From NCBI GenBank assembly GCA_029862125.1, contig JAOTXY010000032.1, forward strand, positions 1 to 34,011: a DNA stretch of 34,011 nt, read 5' to 3'. The first letter of the stretch is position 1; every line of letters starts with the position of its first letter. This document shows positions 7,817-16,033 of the stretch, in pieces. This stretch comes from Gammaproteobacteria bacterium. Its GTDB lineage: Bacteria > Pseudomonadota > Gammaproteobacteria > GCA-001735895. The notes under the pieces are model-generated. The model saw only the letters and a list, made by a program, of their open reading frames with translations. It had not been told where the DNA came from and made no database searches. Made by a program: the position numbers and the translations under genes.

Positions 7817-9208
7817 ATGAGCGCTTCGCAAGCAAACACGTCTGAAAACACACTTTACGCCGCGCATAAGAAAATATATCCGCGTGAAGTCAGCGGTCGT
7901 TTCACCCGCCTACGTATGCTCTCGGTCATCGTCCTGCTTGGCATCTACTACCTAACACCCCTGCTGCGCTGGGACGGACGCCAGGCCCTGCTGTTCGACC
8001 TGCCGGCACGCAAATTTTATATCTTCGGGCTGACGCTGTGGCCGCAGGATTTTATTTACCTGGCCGCACTACTGATCCTCGCTGGCCTGTCACTGTTCTT
8101 TTTTACCGCGCTAGTAGGCCGCGTGTGGTGCGGCTACGCTTGCCCGCAAACCGTCTGGACCGAGGCTTACCTATGGATGGAGCGAAAAATCGAAGGCAAG
8201 CGTACCAGCCGCATGAAGCTCGACAAGGCGCCTACCTCTGCCGCCAAGATTCGCACCAAGACCCTCAAGCACACGGTCTGGATTGCGTTTTCGCTGTGGA
8301 CCGGATTTACCTTCGTCGGCTACTTTACCCCTATCGACCAACTCGCCGCTAAACTATTCAGCGCGAGCCTAGGACCCTGGGAAACTTTCTGGATCCTGTT
8401 TTATAGTTTTGCAACCTATGGTAATGCCGGTTTCATGCGCGAACAGGTGTGTATGTACATGTGCCCCTATGCTCGTTTCCAGAGTGCTATGTTCGATTCT
8501 GACACCTTGATCGTCGCCTATCATCCAGAGCGCGGCGATCCGCGAGGATCACGCCGGCGAGGTACCGATCCCAAATCGGTGGGCCTCGGCGACTGTATCG
8601 ACTGCAATGTTTGCGTGCAGGTTTGCCCGACCGGAATCGACATTCGCGATGGTCTGCAATACGAATGCATCGCCTGTTCGGCCTGCATCGACGCCTGCGA
8701 TGAAATCATGGACAAGATGTCTTACCCACGCGGATTGATTCGCTATACCACGGAAAATGCGGCGCAAGGCAGAAAACAGCATATTTTACGCCCGCGTGTA
8801 ATGGTCTACGCTACGATCCTGCTGGTTCTGTGCGGCATCTTATTAACAAACCTGTTTTTACGTGTCCCGCTCGAGCTCGACGTGATACGAGACCGCAACA
8901 CGCTCTACCGCGAGACCCGCGAGGGCTTGATTGAGAACGTCTATACCCTCAAGATTCTCAACATGGACTCGAAGCCGCATCAGTATACCCTGACAGCCGA
9001 CGGCATCGACGGCATGAAACTGGTTACCGACGAGCCCGAGATCGTCGTACCAGCAGGTGCGGTGCAGGAACTAATCGTCAGACTGCAGGCCGATGAATTC
9101 AATATGGAAAGCCGCAGTGTAGCGGTTAAGTTTTACCTGCAGGCTAACCAGGCCAACCATTTGAACACGGTTGAAGAGGCGCGCTTTGTCGGCCCCGGGA
9201 AACCATGA
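7817..9208 (+). CDS. ccoG: Cbb3 maturation ferredoxin-type membrane protein CcoG
   Basis: CcoG (RdxA/FixG) is a polyferredoxin membrane protein implicated in copper reduction during cbb3 assembly. The 463-residue protein has several membrane helices (about 32-50, 78-100, 155-172 and 335-352). It has a CGYACP motif (C105, C109) and two 4Fe-4S motifs (C260/C263/C266/C270 and C284/C287/C290/C294). A C-terminal immunoglobulin-like periplasmic domain follows. Its last bases overlap the ccoH start (ATGA), so the two are coupled. Confidence 0.96.
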   Translation: MSASQANTSENTLYAAHKKIYPREVSGRFTRLRMLSVIVLLGIYYLTPLLRWDGRQALLFDLPARKFYIFGLTLWPQDFIYLAALLILAGLSLFFFTALVGRVWCGYACPQTVWTEAYLWMERKIEGKRTSRMKLDKAPTSAAKIRTKTLKHTVWIAFSLWTGFTFVGYFTPIDQLAAKLFSASLGPWETFWILFYSFATYGNAGFMREQVCMYMCPYARFQSAMFDSDTLIVAYHPERGDPRGSRRRGTDPKSVGLGDCIDCNVCVQVCPTGIDIRDGLQYECIACSACIDACDEIMDKMSYPRGLIRYTTENAAQGRKQHILRPRVMVYATILLVLCGILLTNLFLRVPLELDVIRDRNTLYRETREGLIENVYTLKILNMDSKPHQYTLTADGIDGMKLVTDEPEIVVPAGAVQELIVRLQADEFNMESRSVAVKFYLQANQANHLNTVEEARFVGPGKP

Positions 9209-9720
9209 TGAATTCGACCGAGGCAACACCGAGAAACTGGAAACGCGAGCCCATGGTTTGGCTGCTGATCGGGATTCCGCTTTCGGCAGTAATCATGGGC
9301 GTGGTTATGATAACGCTTGCGATCCAGTCTTTTTCCGGGCTCGTAGTTGACGACTACTATAAAAAGGGCAAGCAAATCAATCGCGTACTGGCACGCGATC
9401 AACTGGCATATGAACTCGGTCTCGCCGCCGGGCTTAGCCTCGAAGCCGGAGGCAAGATCGAGATCCGCTTCGATCCCAGGGTACAGTTTATTCCGGGCGA
9501 TACGATTGAACTCAAGTTAATCCATGCAACAATGCCCGGGCTTGATCAAGAGCTGCAGCTCCGCAGGAACGGTACCCACCTGCTTCGCGGCGTACTCAAG
9601 CTCCCCGGCGAGGGTCGCTGGAATCTCTTTCTGCAGACCGAGGATTGGCGCCTGACCGGCTCATTACAATATCCTGAAATGGCGACGGCAGAACTTTTAC
9701 CCAACTATATTCCCGAATAG
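9205..9720 (+). CDS. ccoH: Cbb3 maturation protein CcoH (FixH)
   Basis: The 171-residue FixH-family protein has one N-terminal membrane helix (about residues 14-36). The conserved VVDDYYKKGKQINR segment follows, then a periplasmic beta-rich domain. CcoH stays associated with the oxidase and is required for its assembly. It starts in a 4-base overlap with ccoG and is followed after three bases by the SafE-like gene. Confidence 0.93.
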   Translation: MMNSTEATPRNWKREPMVWLLIGIPLSAVIMGVVMITLAIQSFSGLVVDDYYKKGKQINRVLARDQLAYELGLAAGLSLEAGGKIEIRFDPRVQFIPGDTIELKLIHATMPGLDQELQLRRNGTHLLRGVLKLPGEGRWNLFLQTEDWRLTGSLQYPEMATAELLPNYIPE

Positions 9721-9723
9721 CCG

Positions 9724-10494
9724 ATGCCGATCGATCTCACATTTGGCGCCGCAATTATCGTAGGCCTGCTGGGCTCGAGCCACTGTCTCGGAATGTGTGG
9801 CGGTATCGTCGCGGCCCTGAACATGGGGGTTACCGATAAAGTCTCGGCGAAACCTCGTTCCCTGTTCGTCTATCAACTGAGCTACAACGGCGGACGCATC
9901 ACCAGCTATGGTCTGGTCGGATTGCTGGCCGGTTCGCTAGGCGCAGGGCTGGCACAACTCGGAGTCAGCCCCGTCGCGGGCAAATTGTTTGCAGCGGCTT
10001 TTATGGTCGCACTGGGCCTTTACCTCGCCAACTGGTGGCGCGGACTGGCGCTACTGGAAAAACTGGGCATGAAACTATGGCGCCACATCCAGCCCCTCGG
10101 TAAACGCCTGTTTCCGATTCAAAACCCGCTACAGGCTTACCTGCTCGGAATGCTCTGGGGATGGTTGCCCTGTGGGCTGGTATACGCGGTCGTCGCATGG
10201 TCGCTAACAACCGGCAACGCCTACCAGGGCGCAATGCTGATGCTGGGTTTCGGGCTTGGCACCCTGCCCGCGATGCTGCTCGCGGGCAACGTAATCAATT
10301 ACTTCAGGGGTTGGGCGAAATCGCCGTGGGTCAGATCTTCGGCAGGTTTAATGATTATTGCGTTCGGGCTTTACAGCGGGTTAAGCGTATTAAAGCCAGG
10401 CCACCATCATCACACGGGTTTGAGCTCGACCGTCCTGGTATGCGACTGTGACCCACTGGCACGGGTGCCGGCGATCTTACGCAACTTGTCGTGA
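9724..10494 (+). CDS. SafE/TauE- or UreH-type membrane protein linked to cbb3 maturation
   Basis: The 256-residue polytopic protein carries the HCLGMCGG motif near residue 20, typical of the family annotated as sulfite exporter TauE/SafE or UreH-like that follows ccoH in many gammaproteobacteria. The Cys/His/Met motif is compatible with metal handling. About six hydrophobic helices are visible. The last 28 codons, after a HHHH stretch, run into the 3' end of fnr on the opposite strand. This tail looks unlike a membrane domain and may have arisen by stop-codon loss. Direct copper transport is not shown by the sequence. Confidence 0.85.
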   Translation: MPIDLTFGAAIIVGLLGSSHCLGMCGGIVAALNMGVTDKVSAKPRSLFVYQLSYNGGRITSYGLVGLLAGSLGAGLAQLGVSPVAGKLFAAAFMVALGLYLANWWRGLALLEKLGMKLWRHIQPLGKRLFPIQNPLQAYLLGMLWGWLPCGLVYAVVAWSLTTGNAYQGAMLMLGFGLGTLPAMLLAGNVINYFRGWAKSPWVRSSAGLMIIAFGLYSGLSVLKPGHHHHTGLSSTVLVCDCDPLARVPAILRNLS

Positions 10495-11162
10495 TCCAGG
10501 ATTTCGACCTCGCGTCGATTTACCTGCAATATACCCGAGTCCTGGAAACGAGTCAGGGTCCGGCTCACGGTTTCCACCGCTAGTCCGAGGTAACAACCGA
10601 TATCCTGGCGCGACATGGTTAACAGGAATGCCGACGCAGAGTAACCGCGAGACCAGTAACGGCAGGCCAGGTCATCCAGGAAACTGGCAATACGACCATC
10701 GGCATCCTTGCGTGCCAGCATTAATACCAGGTTATGGTCACGCTGCATTTGTTCGGCGGTGATCTTCAACAGGTTTGAACCCTGCGCCTTATCGCTCAAA
10801 TAGGCATGTGGAAAGCGGCACAGGGAGGTCGTCTCAAGCGTAATCGCGGAAGACATGCGAAACTGTTCTTCCGAAGTATCGAGCCCAAAAACATCACCCG
10901 GAAGGTAAAACCCAAGCACCTGTTCTTCGCCATCCTCGGTCACCAGGTAGCTTTTTATTGAACCGCTGCGCACCACGAAAAAAGCGTCTGCTTCTTCACC
11001 CTCGCGAAACACATGCTCTCCCTTGCGACTGATGCGCTTGGTGTTGCAGAGTTGCTGGCGAATTTCCTCGCTATCGAGTAACTGTAAACCCAGGCATCCG
11101 CCACGTGGTTCACAGATATGACACTCTTGTACCATGTGATTATTTTGTGCCTGCATTAACAT
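10410..11162 (-). CDS. fnr: FNR-type oxygen-sensing transcription regulator
   Basis: This cytoplasmic CRP/FNR regulator binds a 4Fe-4S cluster without oxygen and then dimerises and binds TTGAT-N4-ATCAA. All four cluster cysteines are present: C14, C17, C23 (C-x2-C-x5-C) and C115 (TTSLC). The cyclic-nucleotide-like fold spans about 40-130 and the helix-turn-helix about 184-205. In the latter, E197, S200 and R201 match the FNR recognition residues E-xx-SR. GGGGAG lies six bases before the ATG. The product (250 residues) has an extra C-terminal tail of about 15 residues that overlaps the convergent SafE-like gene by 85 bases. The FNR-like sites elsewhere in the window are its likely targets. Confidence 0.96.
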   Translation of the reverse strand: MLMQAQNNHMVQECHICEPRGGCLGLQLLDSEEIRQQLCNTKRISRKGEHVFREGEEADAFFVVRSGSIKSYLVTEDGEEQVLGFYLPGDVFGLDTSEEQFRMSSAITLETTSLCRFPHAYLSDKAQGSNLLKITAEQMQRDHNLVLMLARKDADGRIASFLDDLACRYWSRGYSASAFLLTMSRQDIGCYLGLAVETVSRTLTRFQDSGILQVNRREVEILDHDKLRKIAGTRASGSQSHTRTVELKPV

Positions 11163-11226
11163 GATGATCTCCCCTGATTATGTTGAATTCTTAACAATGA
11201 AGTTTGCGATAAACCATTATTTTCCA

Positions 11227-11247
11227 CCATCGGGGTTTTCCTGATGG
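11227..11247. other. Inverted repeat in the fnr/kinase intergenic region
   Basis: CCATCGGG (11227-11234) can pair with CCTGATGG (11240-11247) through eight base pairs including one G-U, around a five-base T-rich loop. No T run follows on either strand, so it is not a normal terminator. It lies between divergent fnr and the kinase gene and could be an operator or a leader hairpin. I see no FNR box in this 146-base region. Confidence 0.3.
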
Positions 11248-11308
11248 GCATATCGGGGCGTTCCAGATACCATAAGCCTGAATTGTTAACCAGATAAGCA
11301 TTTACCAG

Positions 11309-12958
11309 GTGATTCAGCGTCAACCATTCAACCAGCTGTTCCTGATCATGGCCACTGCCACCCTGCTGGTCAGCGCGGTTTCGATCATCAGCCTCTACAA
11401 CACCGCTATTCGACAGCATCGATTTAGCCTCATTGAAACGGTTCAAAGCCGTGCTCGCCTGATCGAATCAAGCGCGCAGTTCGACCTGCGACAGCCAGAA
11501 CAGAATATTTCGACAGATGACCGCCTTGCATTAATGGAGCAAATCAGCGCAACCCAACGCGAGCACACTCACTTTGGCAAAACCGGTGAATTCGTTCTCG
11601 CCCGGCGTGACGGCGACCGGATCGTATTTCTACAGCAACTAAGGCATGCGCAACCCGAAACCCTGGAATCGATTCCGCTAAACGGAAACCTGGGCGAGCC
11701 CATGCGACGAGCGCTGGCAGGTGAATCGGGTCTTCAGACCGCGCTGGATTATCGCGGTGAGAAAGTGCTGGCGGCATTTGAACCCCTGCCGACACTGGGA
11801 CTTGGCCTGGTCGCAAAAATCGACACCGCTGAAATTCGTGCCCCTTTTGTTCGCGCCGGATTACTTGCGGGCGCAATTGCGATATTCATTATCTTTATCG
11901 CAAGCCGGTTCTTTCTGCGCATCTCGAGGCCACTCGAGGAAACGATTGATCAACAGGCAGAGACGTTTCAAATTCTTGCCCAGACCTCACCGGAAGCTAT
12001 TATCCTGGCTGGTACGGACGGCGTGATCCAGTTTGTTAACCCTGCTACCGAGCGTTTGTTTGGTTATCGCAAAAAAGAGCTGGTCGGAGAAAAGTTAAAC
12101 CTGTTAATGCCGCGTGAGCACAGTGTCGCGCACGATGGTTATATTCAAAAATACCTGCATACCGGAGTTCCGACGATTATTGGCATCGGGCGCCAGCTAA
12201 CCGCGATTCGCAAGGACGGTTCGCGTTTCCCGATTTACCTGTCGATCGGCGACATAAAAACCAGCCACACGCGCCTGTTTGCCGGGGTGATCATGGATAT
12301 CAGCGAACAGCAACAGTTGCAGAAAGAAATCCTGGAAATTCCGGTGCAGGAACAACGTCGAATCGGCCAGGAACTGCATGATGGCCTTGGACAGCAGCTG
12401 ACTGGCCTCGGCTTACTCGCAACAAGCCTGCTGAACAAGGCGAGCAAGCCCGAGCACGAGCTGGCGTCCAAACTGGCTGGCGGCTTGCAGGACGCAATAT
12501 CGCAGGTGCGCGCGCTATCACGTGGCTTGATGCCGGTCGATATCGATACCGAGGGTTTTATGAATTCGCTCGAAAAACTGATCGAGGAAATTCGCCAGCA
12601 AACCAATCTCGACATTCATTTGACGATCATTAACCCGGTACATATCGCGGATAATACGACCGCAATGCATCTTTATCGCATCGTTCAGGAAGCCCTGAAC
12701 AATGCGATAAAACATGCCGAAGCCGACCAGATAAGCGTCGGATTGGGTATCGAGGGAGCGCGCGGATGCTTTCTGATCAGTGACGATGGCAAGGGATTGC
12801 AAACCTCGGCCAAAGATACTGCGGGCCTGGGATTGCGTATCATGAAGCATCGCTGTGGCCTGATCGACGCTGAACTAGAGATCGAATCCTCGCCCGAAGA
12901 CGGCACCCGCATAAAATGTTACTTTCCTATCGAGAACGACGATAATTTGGGTCAATGA
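11309..12958 (+). CDS. Membrane sensor histidine kinase with FixL-like heme PAS domain
   Basis: The predicted oxygen (or NO) sensor has 549 residues. It has a membrane helix at about 9-30, an extracytoplasmic domain at about 31-180, and a second helix at about 184-203. A PAS domain spans about 218-330. The kinase core is HisKA_3 (NarX type, H357 in QELHDG) with ATPase boxes at about 460-540. The PAS segment closely follows the heme PAS of FixL. H275 corresponds to the proximal heme His200 of Bradyrhizobium FixL, and R295 in IGIGR to distal Arg220, with the same spacing of 20. The kinase core is not that of FixL. The start is GTG; an in-frame ATG at 11348 would cut into the first helix. It overlaps the response regulator by 4 bases (ATGA). 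Confidence 0.9.
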   Translation: MIQRQPFNQLFLIMATATLLVSAVSIISLYNTAIRQHRFSLIETVQSRARLIESSAQFDLRQPEQNISTDDRLALMEQISATQREHTHFGKTGEFVLARRDGDRIVFLQQLRHAQPETLESIPLNGNLGEPMRRALAGESGLQTALDYRGEKVLAAFEPLPTLGLGLVAKIDTAEIRAPFVRAGLLAGAIAIFIIFIASRFFLRISRPLEETIDQQAETFQILAQTSPEAIILAGTDGVIQFVNPATERLFGYRKKELVGEKLNLLMPREHSVAHDGYIQKYLHTGVPTIIGIGRQLTAIRKDGSRFPIYLSIGDIKTSHTRLFAGVIMDISEQQQLQKEILEIPVQEQRRIGQELHDGLGQQLTGLGLLATSLLNKASKPEHELASKLAGGLQDAISQVRALSRGLMPVDIDTEGFMNSLEKLIEEIRQQTNLDIHLTIINPVHIADNTTAMHLYRIVQEALNNAIKHAEADQISVGLGIEGARGCFLISDDGKGLQTSAKDTAGLGLRIMKHRCGLIDAELEIESSPEDGTRIKCYFPIENDDNLGQ

Positions 12959-13596
12959 CAAGAATTCTGATAGTTGATGATCACCCCCTGGTGCGCACCG
13001 GTTTTTCGCAATTGATCGGTGATTGCCCCGACCTCGAAGTCTGCGGGGAAGCGGGTGATATGGCGGAAGCACTAAACCAGATTGACGCAACCAGTCCGGA
13101 CCTGGCGATTATCGATCTATCGCTTGCCGGCGGTAGCGGTCTCGATTTAATCGAGCGCATCAGGTCCCGTAACAAGGACATCCTGATGCTGGTCGCCTCG
13201 ATGCACGATGAAGCGCTTTACGCGGAGCGCGTGCTGGCGGCGGGCGCACGCGGATATATCAACAAGCAGGAAGCACAGGAAAGTATCATTCGCGCGATTC
13301 GGCAGGTGCTGAGTGGAAAGGTTTACCTCAGCCAGCAGATGACGGATCGCCTGCTCAGCGGCCTGGTTGATGCAACTGGCGAAAAACGCGACATTGACAG
13401 TCTCTCCAACCGTGAACTCCAGGTGTTCGAGTTAATCGGCGAAGGCGTTTCCAGTAGCCAGATTGCCGAACAACTTAACCTCAGTATCAAGACCATCGAA
13501 ACCCACCAGGCGAACATCAAGAAAAAACTGAGGCTTGGCTCTGCGCATGAATTAAACCAGCGCGCAATTCGCTGGGCAATGGATCAACAGAGCTAA
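12955..13596 (+). CDS. NarL/FixJ-family response regulator, partner of the PAS kinase
   Basis: The 213-residue protein has an N-terminal receiver domain with the acidic pair D8/D9, phosphoacceptor D54 (AIIDLSL), switch S82 and K104. A LuxR-type helix-turn-helix follows at about 146-205 (LSNRELQVFELIGEGVSSSQ). It starts in an ATGA overlap with the kinase, so the two form an operon and a cognate pair. Its targets cannot be read from the window, but the neighbours make oxygen-responsive genes likely. Confidence 0.94.
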   Translation: MTRILIVDDHPLVRTGFSQLIGDCPDLEVCGEAGDMAEALNQIDATSPDLAIIDLSLAGGSGLDLIERIRSRNKDILMLVASMHDEALYAERVLAAGARGYINKQEAQESIIRAIRQVLSGKVYLSQQMTDRLLSGLVDATGEKRDIDSLSNRELQVFELIGEGVSSSQIAEQLNLSIKTIETHQANIKKKLRLGSAHELNQRAIRWAMDQQS

Positions 13597-13620
13597 ATAA
13601 CCCTACAATTTAAAAGACAG

Positions 13621-13661
13621 TTGATCCGCGTCAATACGCCTGTTGCGGCAATCCATATACT
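13621..13661 (+). promoter_or_regulatory. FNR-like promoter of the small heat-shock gene
   Basis: TTGAT-ccgc-GTCAA at 13621-13634 has one mismatch to the FNR consensus. TATACT at 13656-13661 is a 5/6 match to the -10 box. The predicted start near 13668 puts the box at about -41. The distance from box centre to -10 is the same as at the ccoNOQP promoter, which supports a real class II site. It lies 61 bases upstream of the hsp20 ATG. Confidence 0.7.
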
Positions 13662-13694
13662 TTCTTTGTTATCCATTTAGTTAAGGAGTGAATC

Positions 13695-14138
13695 ATGAAT
13701 ATGCAAGTTTGGAATCCGTTTCAGGAATTCGAAAATCTGCTGTCACGTTACAACAAGAGTGCGAGTGATTCCGGTTCTCAATTGAGTAACGACTTGAGTT
13801 TTGCCGATTGGGCACCGTCCTGCGACATCGAGGAGCAGGATGACAGGTATGTCATCAAGGCGGATCTACCCGGGGTCGACAAAAAGGACATCGACGTCAA
13901 ACTGGAAAATGGCGTAATCAGCATCCGCGGAGAAAAACAGACCGAAACGGAAACCGGTAAAGGCACCAAGCGCCATCGTACCGAACGCTTTCACGGCTCT
14001 TTCGCGCGCAGTTTTACGCTGCCGGACGCGGTTAAAGATGAAAGGGTAGAAGCGAATTACAAGGACGGTGTGTTATCGCTGGTAATTCCCAAGGCGGAAG
14101 AGGCCAAGCCGAAATCGATCGATATCAAGGTCAGTTAA
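13695..14138 (+). CDS. Small heat-shock protein, Hsp20/alpha-crystallin family
   Basis: The 147-residue ATP-independent holdase chaperone has an alpha-crystallin domain from about 40 to 140. Visible family features are ADLPGVDKKDIDVKLENGV, ISIRGEK and the beta-strand phrase DGVLSLVIPKAE. The C-terminus is IDIKVS rather than a longer I-x-I tail. AAGGAG precedes the ATG at good spacing. The FNR-like promoter upstream suggests induction when oxygen falls, rather than (or besides) heat control. A strong terminator follows, so it is monocistronic. Confidence 0.95.
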   Translation: MNMQVWNPFQEFENLLSRYNKSASDSGSQLSNDLSFADWAPSCDIEEQDDRYVIKADLPGVDKKDIDVKLENGVISIRGEKQTETETGKGTKRHRTERFHGSFARSFTLPDAVKDERVEANYKDGVLSLVIPKAEEAKPKSIDIKVS

Positions 14139-14155
14139 TTACCTGGCTTGAACTG

Positions 14156-14185
14156 GCGGCATACACTGTATGCCGCTTTTTTTTT
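14156..14185 (+). terminator. Intrinsic terminator after hsp20
   Basis: GCGGCATAC (14156-14164) pairs perfectly with GTATGCCGC (14168-14176) around a three-base loop and is followed by nine T. It separates hsp20 from the uspA-type gene. Confidence 0.92.
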
Positions 14186-14252
14186 GTCCTTTCACGCAGG
14201 CCCAACCTGGTTAATCCAACCCTACCAGGCAGGCAATAAACCCGAACATGCA

Positions 14253-14294
14253 TTGATTCAAATCAATACCGCGGTATGCTTTGTATCCCATTAT
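14253..14294 (+). promoter_or_regulatory. FNR-like promoter of the uspA-type gene, perfect box
   Basis: TTGAT-tcaa-ATCAA at 14253-14266 matches the FNR consensus in all ten positions. A plausible but weak -10 is CATTAT at 14289-14294, which predicts a start near 14301 and a box at about -42. It is 57 bases upstream of the uspA-type ATG. Confidence 0.78.
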
Positions 14295-14323
14295 CGTCTT
14301 AACTTCCCATCGGAGTAAGAACC

Positions 14324-15163
14324 ATGGAATTCAAGAATATACTCATCCACCTGGATCACAGCAGTGGTTGCCAAAACCGGCTGACTATCGCTTTTGAGCT
14401 GGCACGGAAATTCGATGCAAAACTCACCGGGCTATTCATCGTTCCCGATTATGTCGTGCCATCCTATGTCGAAGCCCAGATCAGTGTCGATTTGATTACC
14501 GATGTGACCGAAAAGGCAGTTGCAAAGGCCAGGGACAAGCTTGCTGGCTATCAAAAACTCGCTGATGATGCTGGGGTTACGATGGAAGCTCATGTCGTCG
14601 AAGGTCAGGTTATTCCGATCCTGCGCGAACATACCAAGTATTCAGACCTGTTGCTGCTGGGACAGGATCAGCCTGAGGATCCCGACAATTCAAGCTACGG
14701 GCTCGCCGATGCGCTACTGTTTGAAGGCGCCTGTGCTTGCGTGGTAGTACCACACAGTGGAAAACTCGAGGCCCCAGGGAAGCGGGTGTTGCTCACCTGG
14801 AATGCCAGCAGAGAATCGGCACGCGCGCTGCGCGAGGCCATGCCCTTTCTAACCCGTGCTGAGACGGTCGTGGTGCTGTCGTCTGAACCGGACGATGGCG
14901 ACAGCCAAACGGCGCGTGGTCATCCCCACGCACGGGAACTCGACAGGTTGCTAAAATCGCATGGGATCGAGTCAGTTTCCAGCGGCATCAGTGATCCGGA
15001 TATCAGTACCACCGACGCGATCATCGGACAGGCCGCCGATATGAATGCCGATATGATTATCATGGGTGCTTATGGTCACGCACGTCTGCGCGAAATTATC
15101 CTGGGTGGGGTAACCCGTGATTTACTCAAGCAGTCGCCGGTGCCCCTGTTTCTAGCGCACTAG
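14324..15163 (+). CDS. Tandem universal stress protein, UspA family
   Basis: The 279-residue cytoplasmic protein has two Usp domains (about 1-145 and 150-279). The second keeps the nucleotide-binding loop MGAYGHARLREIILGGVTRD, close to the G-2x-G-9x-G motif. GGAG lies upstream of the ATG. A perfect FNR box upstream suggests anaerobic induction, as known for several Usp proteins in pseudomonads and enterics. The stop codon overlaps that of the convergent PhyH-type gene in the palindrome CTAG. Confidence 0.93.
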   Translation: MEFKNILIHLDHSSGCQNRLTIAFELARKFDAKLTGLFIVPDYVVPSYVEAQISVDLITDVTEKAVAKARDKLAGYQKLADDAGVTMEAHVVEGQVIPILREHTKYSDLLLLGQDQPEDPDNSSYGLADALLFEGACACVVVPHSGKLEAPGKRVLLTWNASRESARALREAMPFLTRAETVVVLSSEPDDGDSQTARGHPHARELDRLLKSHGIESVSSGISDPDISTTDAIIGQAADMNADMIIMGAYGHARLREIILGGVTRDLLKQSPVPLFLAH

Positions 15164-16014
15164 CTGCCGGCCTGCTGATTAAAAAAAGAAGCCCCGGCAG
15201 GAATCTCCGGATTCTCCATCTCAAAAGCCACGGAACGTATGCGACCGGGGTCCACGCCATGCACCACTTTGCCTGAGTAAACGCTCGGTACCGCACAGGG
15301 TACCAGCGGTATCGCATCCGCGGCGGTCAGGGTGGCGATGTAAAGTGTACGCGGTTGCTGCGTCAGGTTCTCCGATGAAGCGTGTAATGCGCGCGTATGC
15401 ATCAGGCACAAACTGCCGGCAGGGCCCAGGCACTCGATCGCTTTAGCTTCACACTCCGAGGCTATCTCATCATCGACTGCCCCGGTAAATTTTCCCTGCT
15501 GCCACAGCGAGTGCAGCGGCCCACGATGCGAACCCTGAACAACCCGCGCCGGGCCAATATCGCTATCGATATCATCGAAAAAAAGCATGGCAGTGATGCA
15601 GTCATCGTTGCTGTGCGGGTCAAAGGTGAAATCCTGGTGCCATTTCACCGTGGTACCGCTGCCTGGCAACTTGCTATTGAGCTTGGCATGATGAAATCGC
15701 AAGTTTTCACCCAGCAGATCGGCCACCGCGTCGAGCATGGGCCCCTTCTCGATCAGCTTTAAAAATGCTGCAGAAATTTCCTCGGGAGACGCAACGCGAC
15801 GTAGCGCGGGTGCATCGGCACAATGACCCGGCTCCACATCGAAACGTGGCCGACCATCCAGCATTTCACCGAAGGGTCCGTCATGCTGTCGCGATTCCTC
15901 GATCCAGTGCTCGTGTTGCTGGCGGGCCGGCTCCAGCTCCGCAGCCGAGTAAACCGACTCCACCACGACCACCCCGCTTTGCCAAAATTCCGCTATCTGC
16001 GTTTCACTCAACAT
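15160..16014 (-). CDS. PhyH-family Fe(II)/2-oxoglutarate dioxygenase (first)
   Basis: The 284-residue enzyme is a predicted non-heme iron, 2-oxoglutarate-dependent hydroxylase of the phytanoyl-CoA dioxygenase family. The metal triad can be placed at H126 and D128 (KWHQDF) and H211 (or H206) in MHTRALHASSEN. R222 is a likely 2-oxoglutarate anchor. The presence of D128 argues against a halogenase. It is the last gene of a minus-strand operon after the ureohydrolase (19-base gap). The substrate is unknown; small amino acids or guanidino compounds are more likely than phytanoyl-CoA given the neighbours. Confidence 0.88.
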   Translation of the reverse strand: MLSETQIAEFWQSGVVVVESVYSAAELEPARQQHEHWIEESRQHDGPFGEMLDGRPRFDVEPGHCADAPALRRVASPEEISAAFLKLIEKGPMLDAVADLLGENLRFHHAKLNSKLPGSGTTVKWHQDFTFDPHSNDDCITAMLFFDDIDSDIGPARVVQGSHRGPLHSLWQQGKFTGAVDDEIASECEAKAIECLGPAGSLCLMHTRALHASSENLTQQPRTLYIATLTAADAIPLVPCAVPSVYSGKVVHGVDPGRIRSVAFEMENPEIPAGASFFNQQAGS

Positions 16015-16033
16015 AATCCCGCCATTTTACCAC

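Noticed and set aside
15160-16014. Halogenase reading for the first PhyH protein
   Set aside because: The HxD aspartate (D128) is present, whereas the known halogenases of this superfamily have Ala or Gly there.
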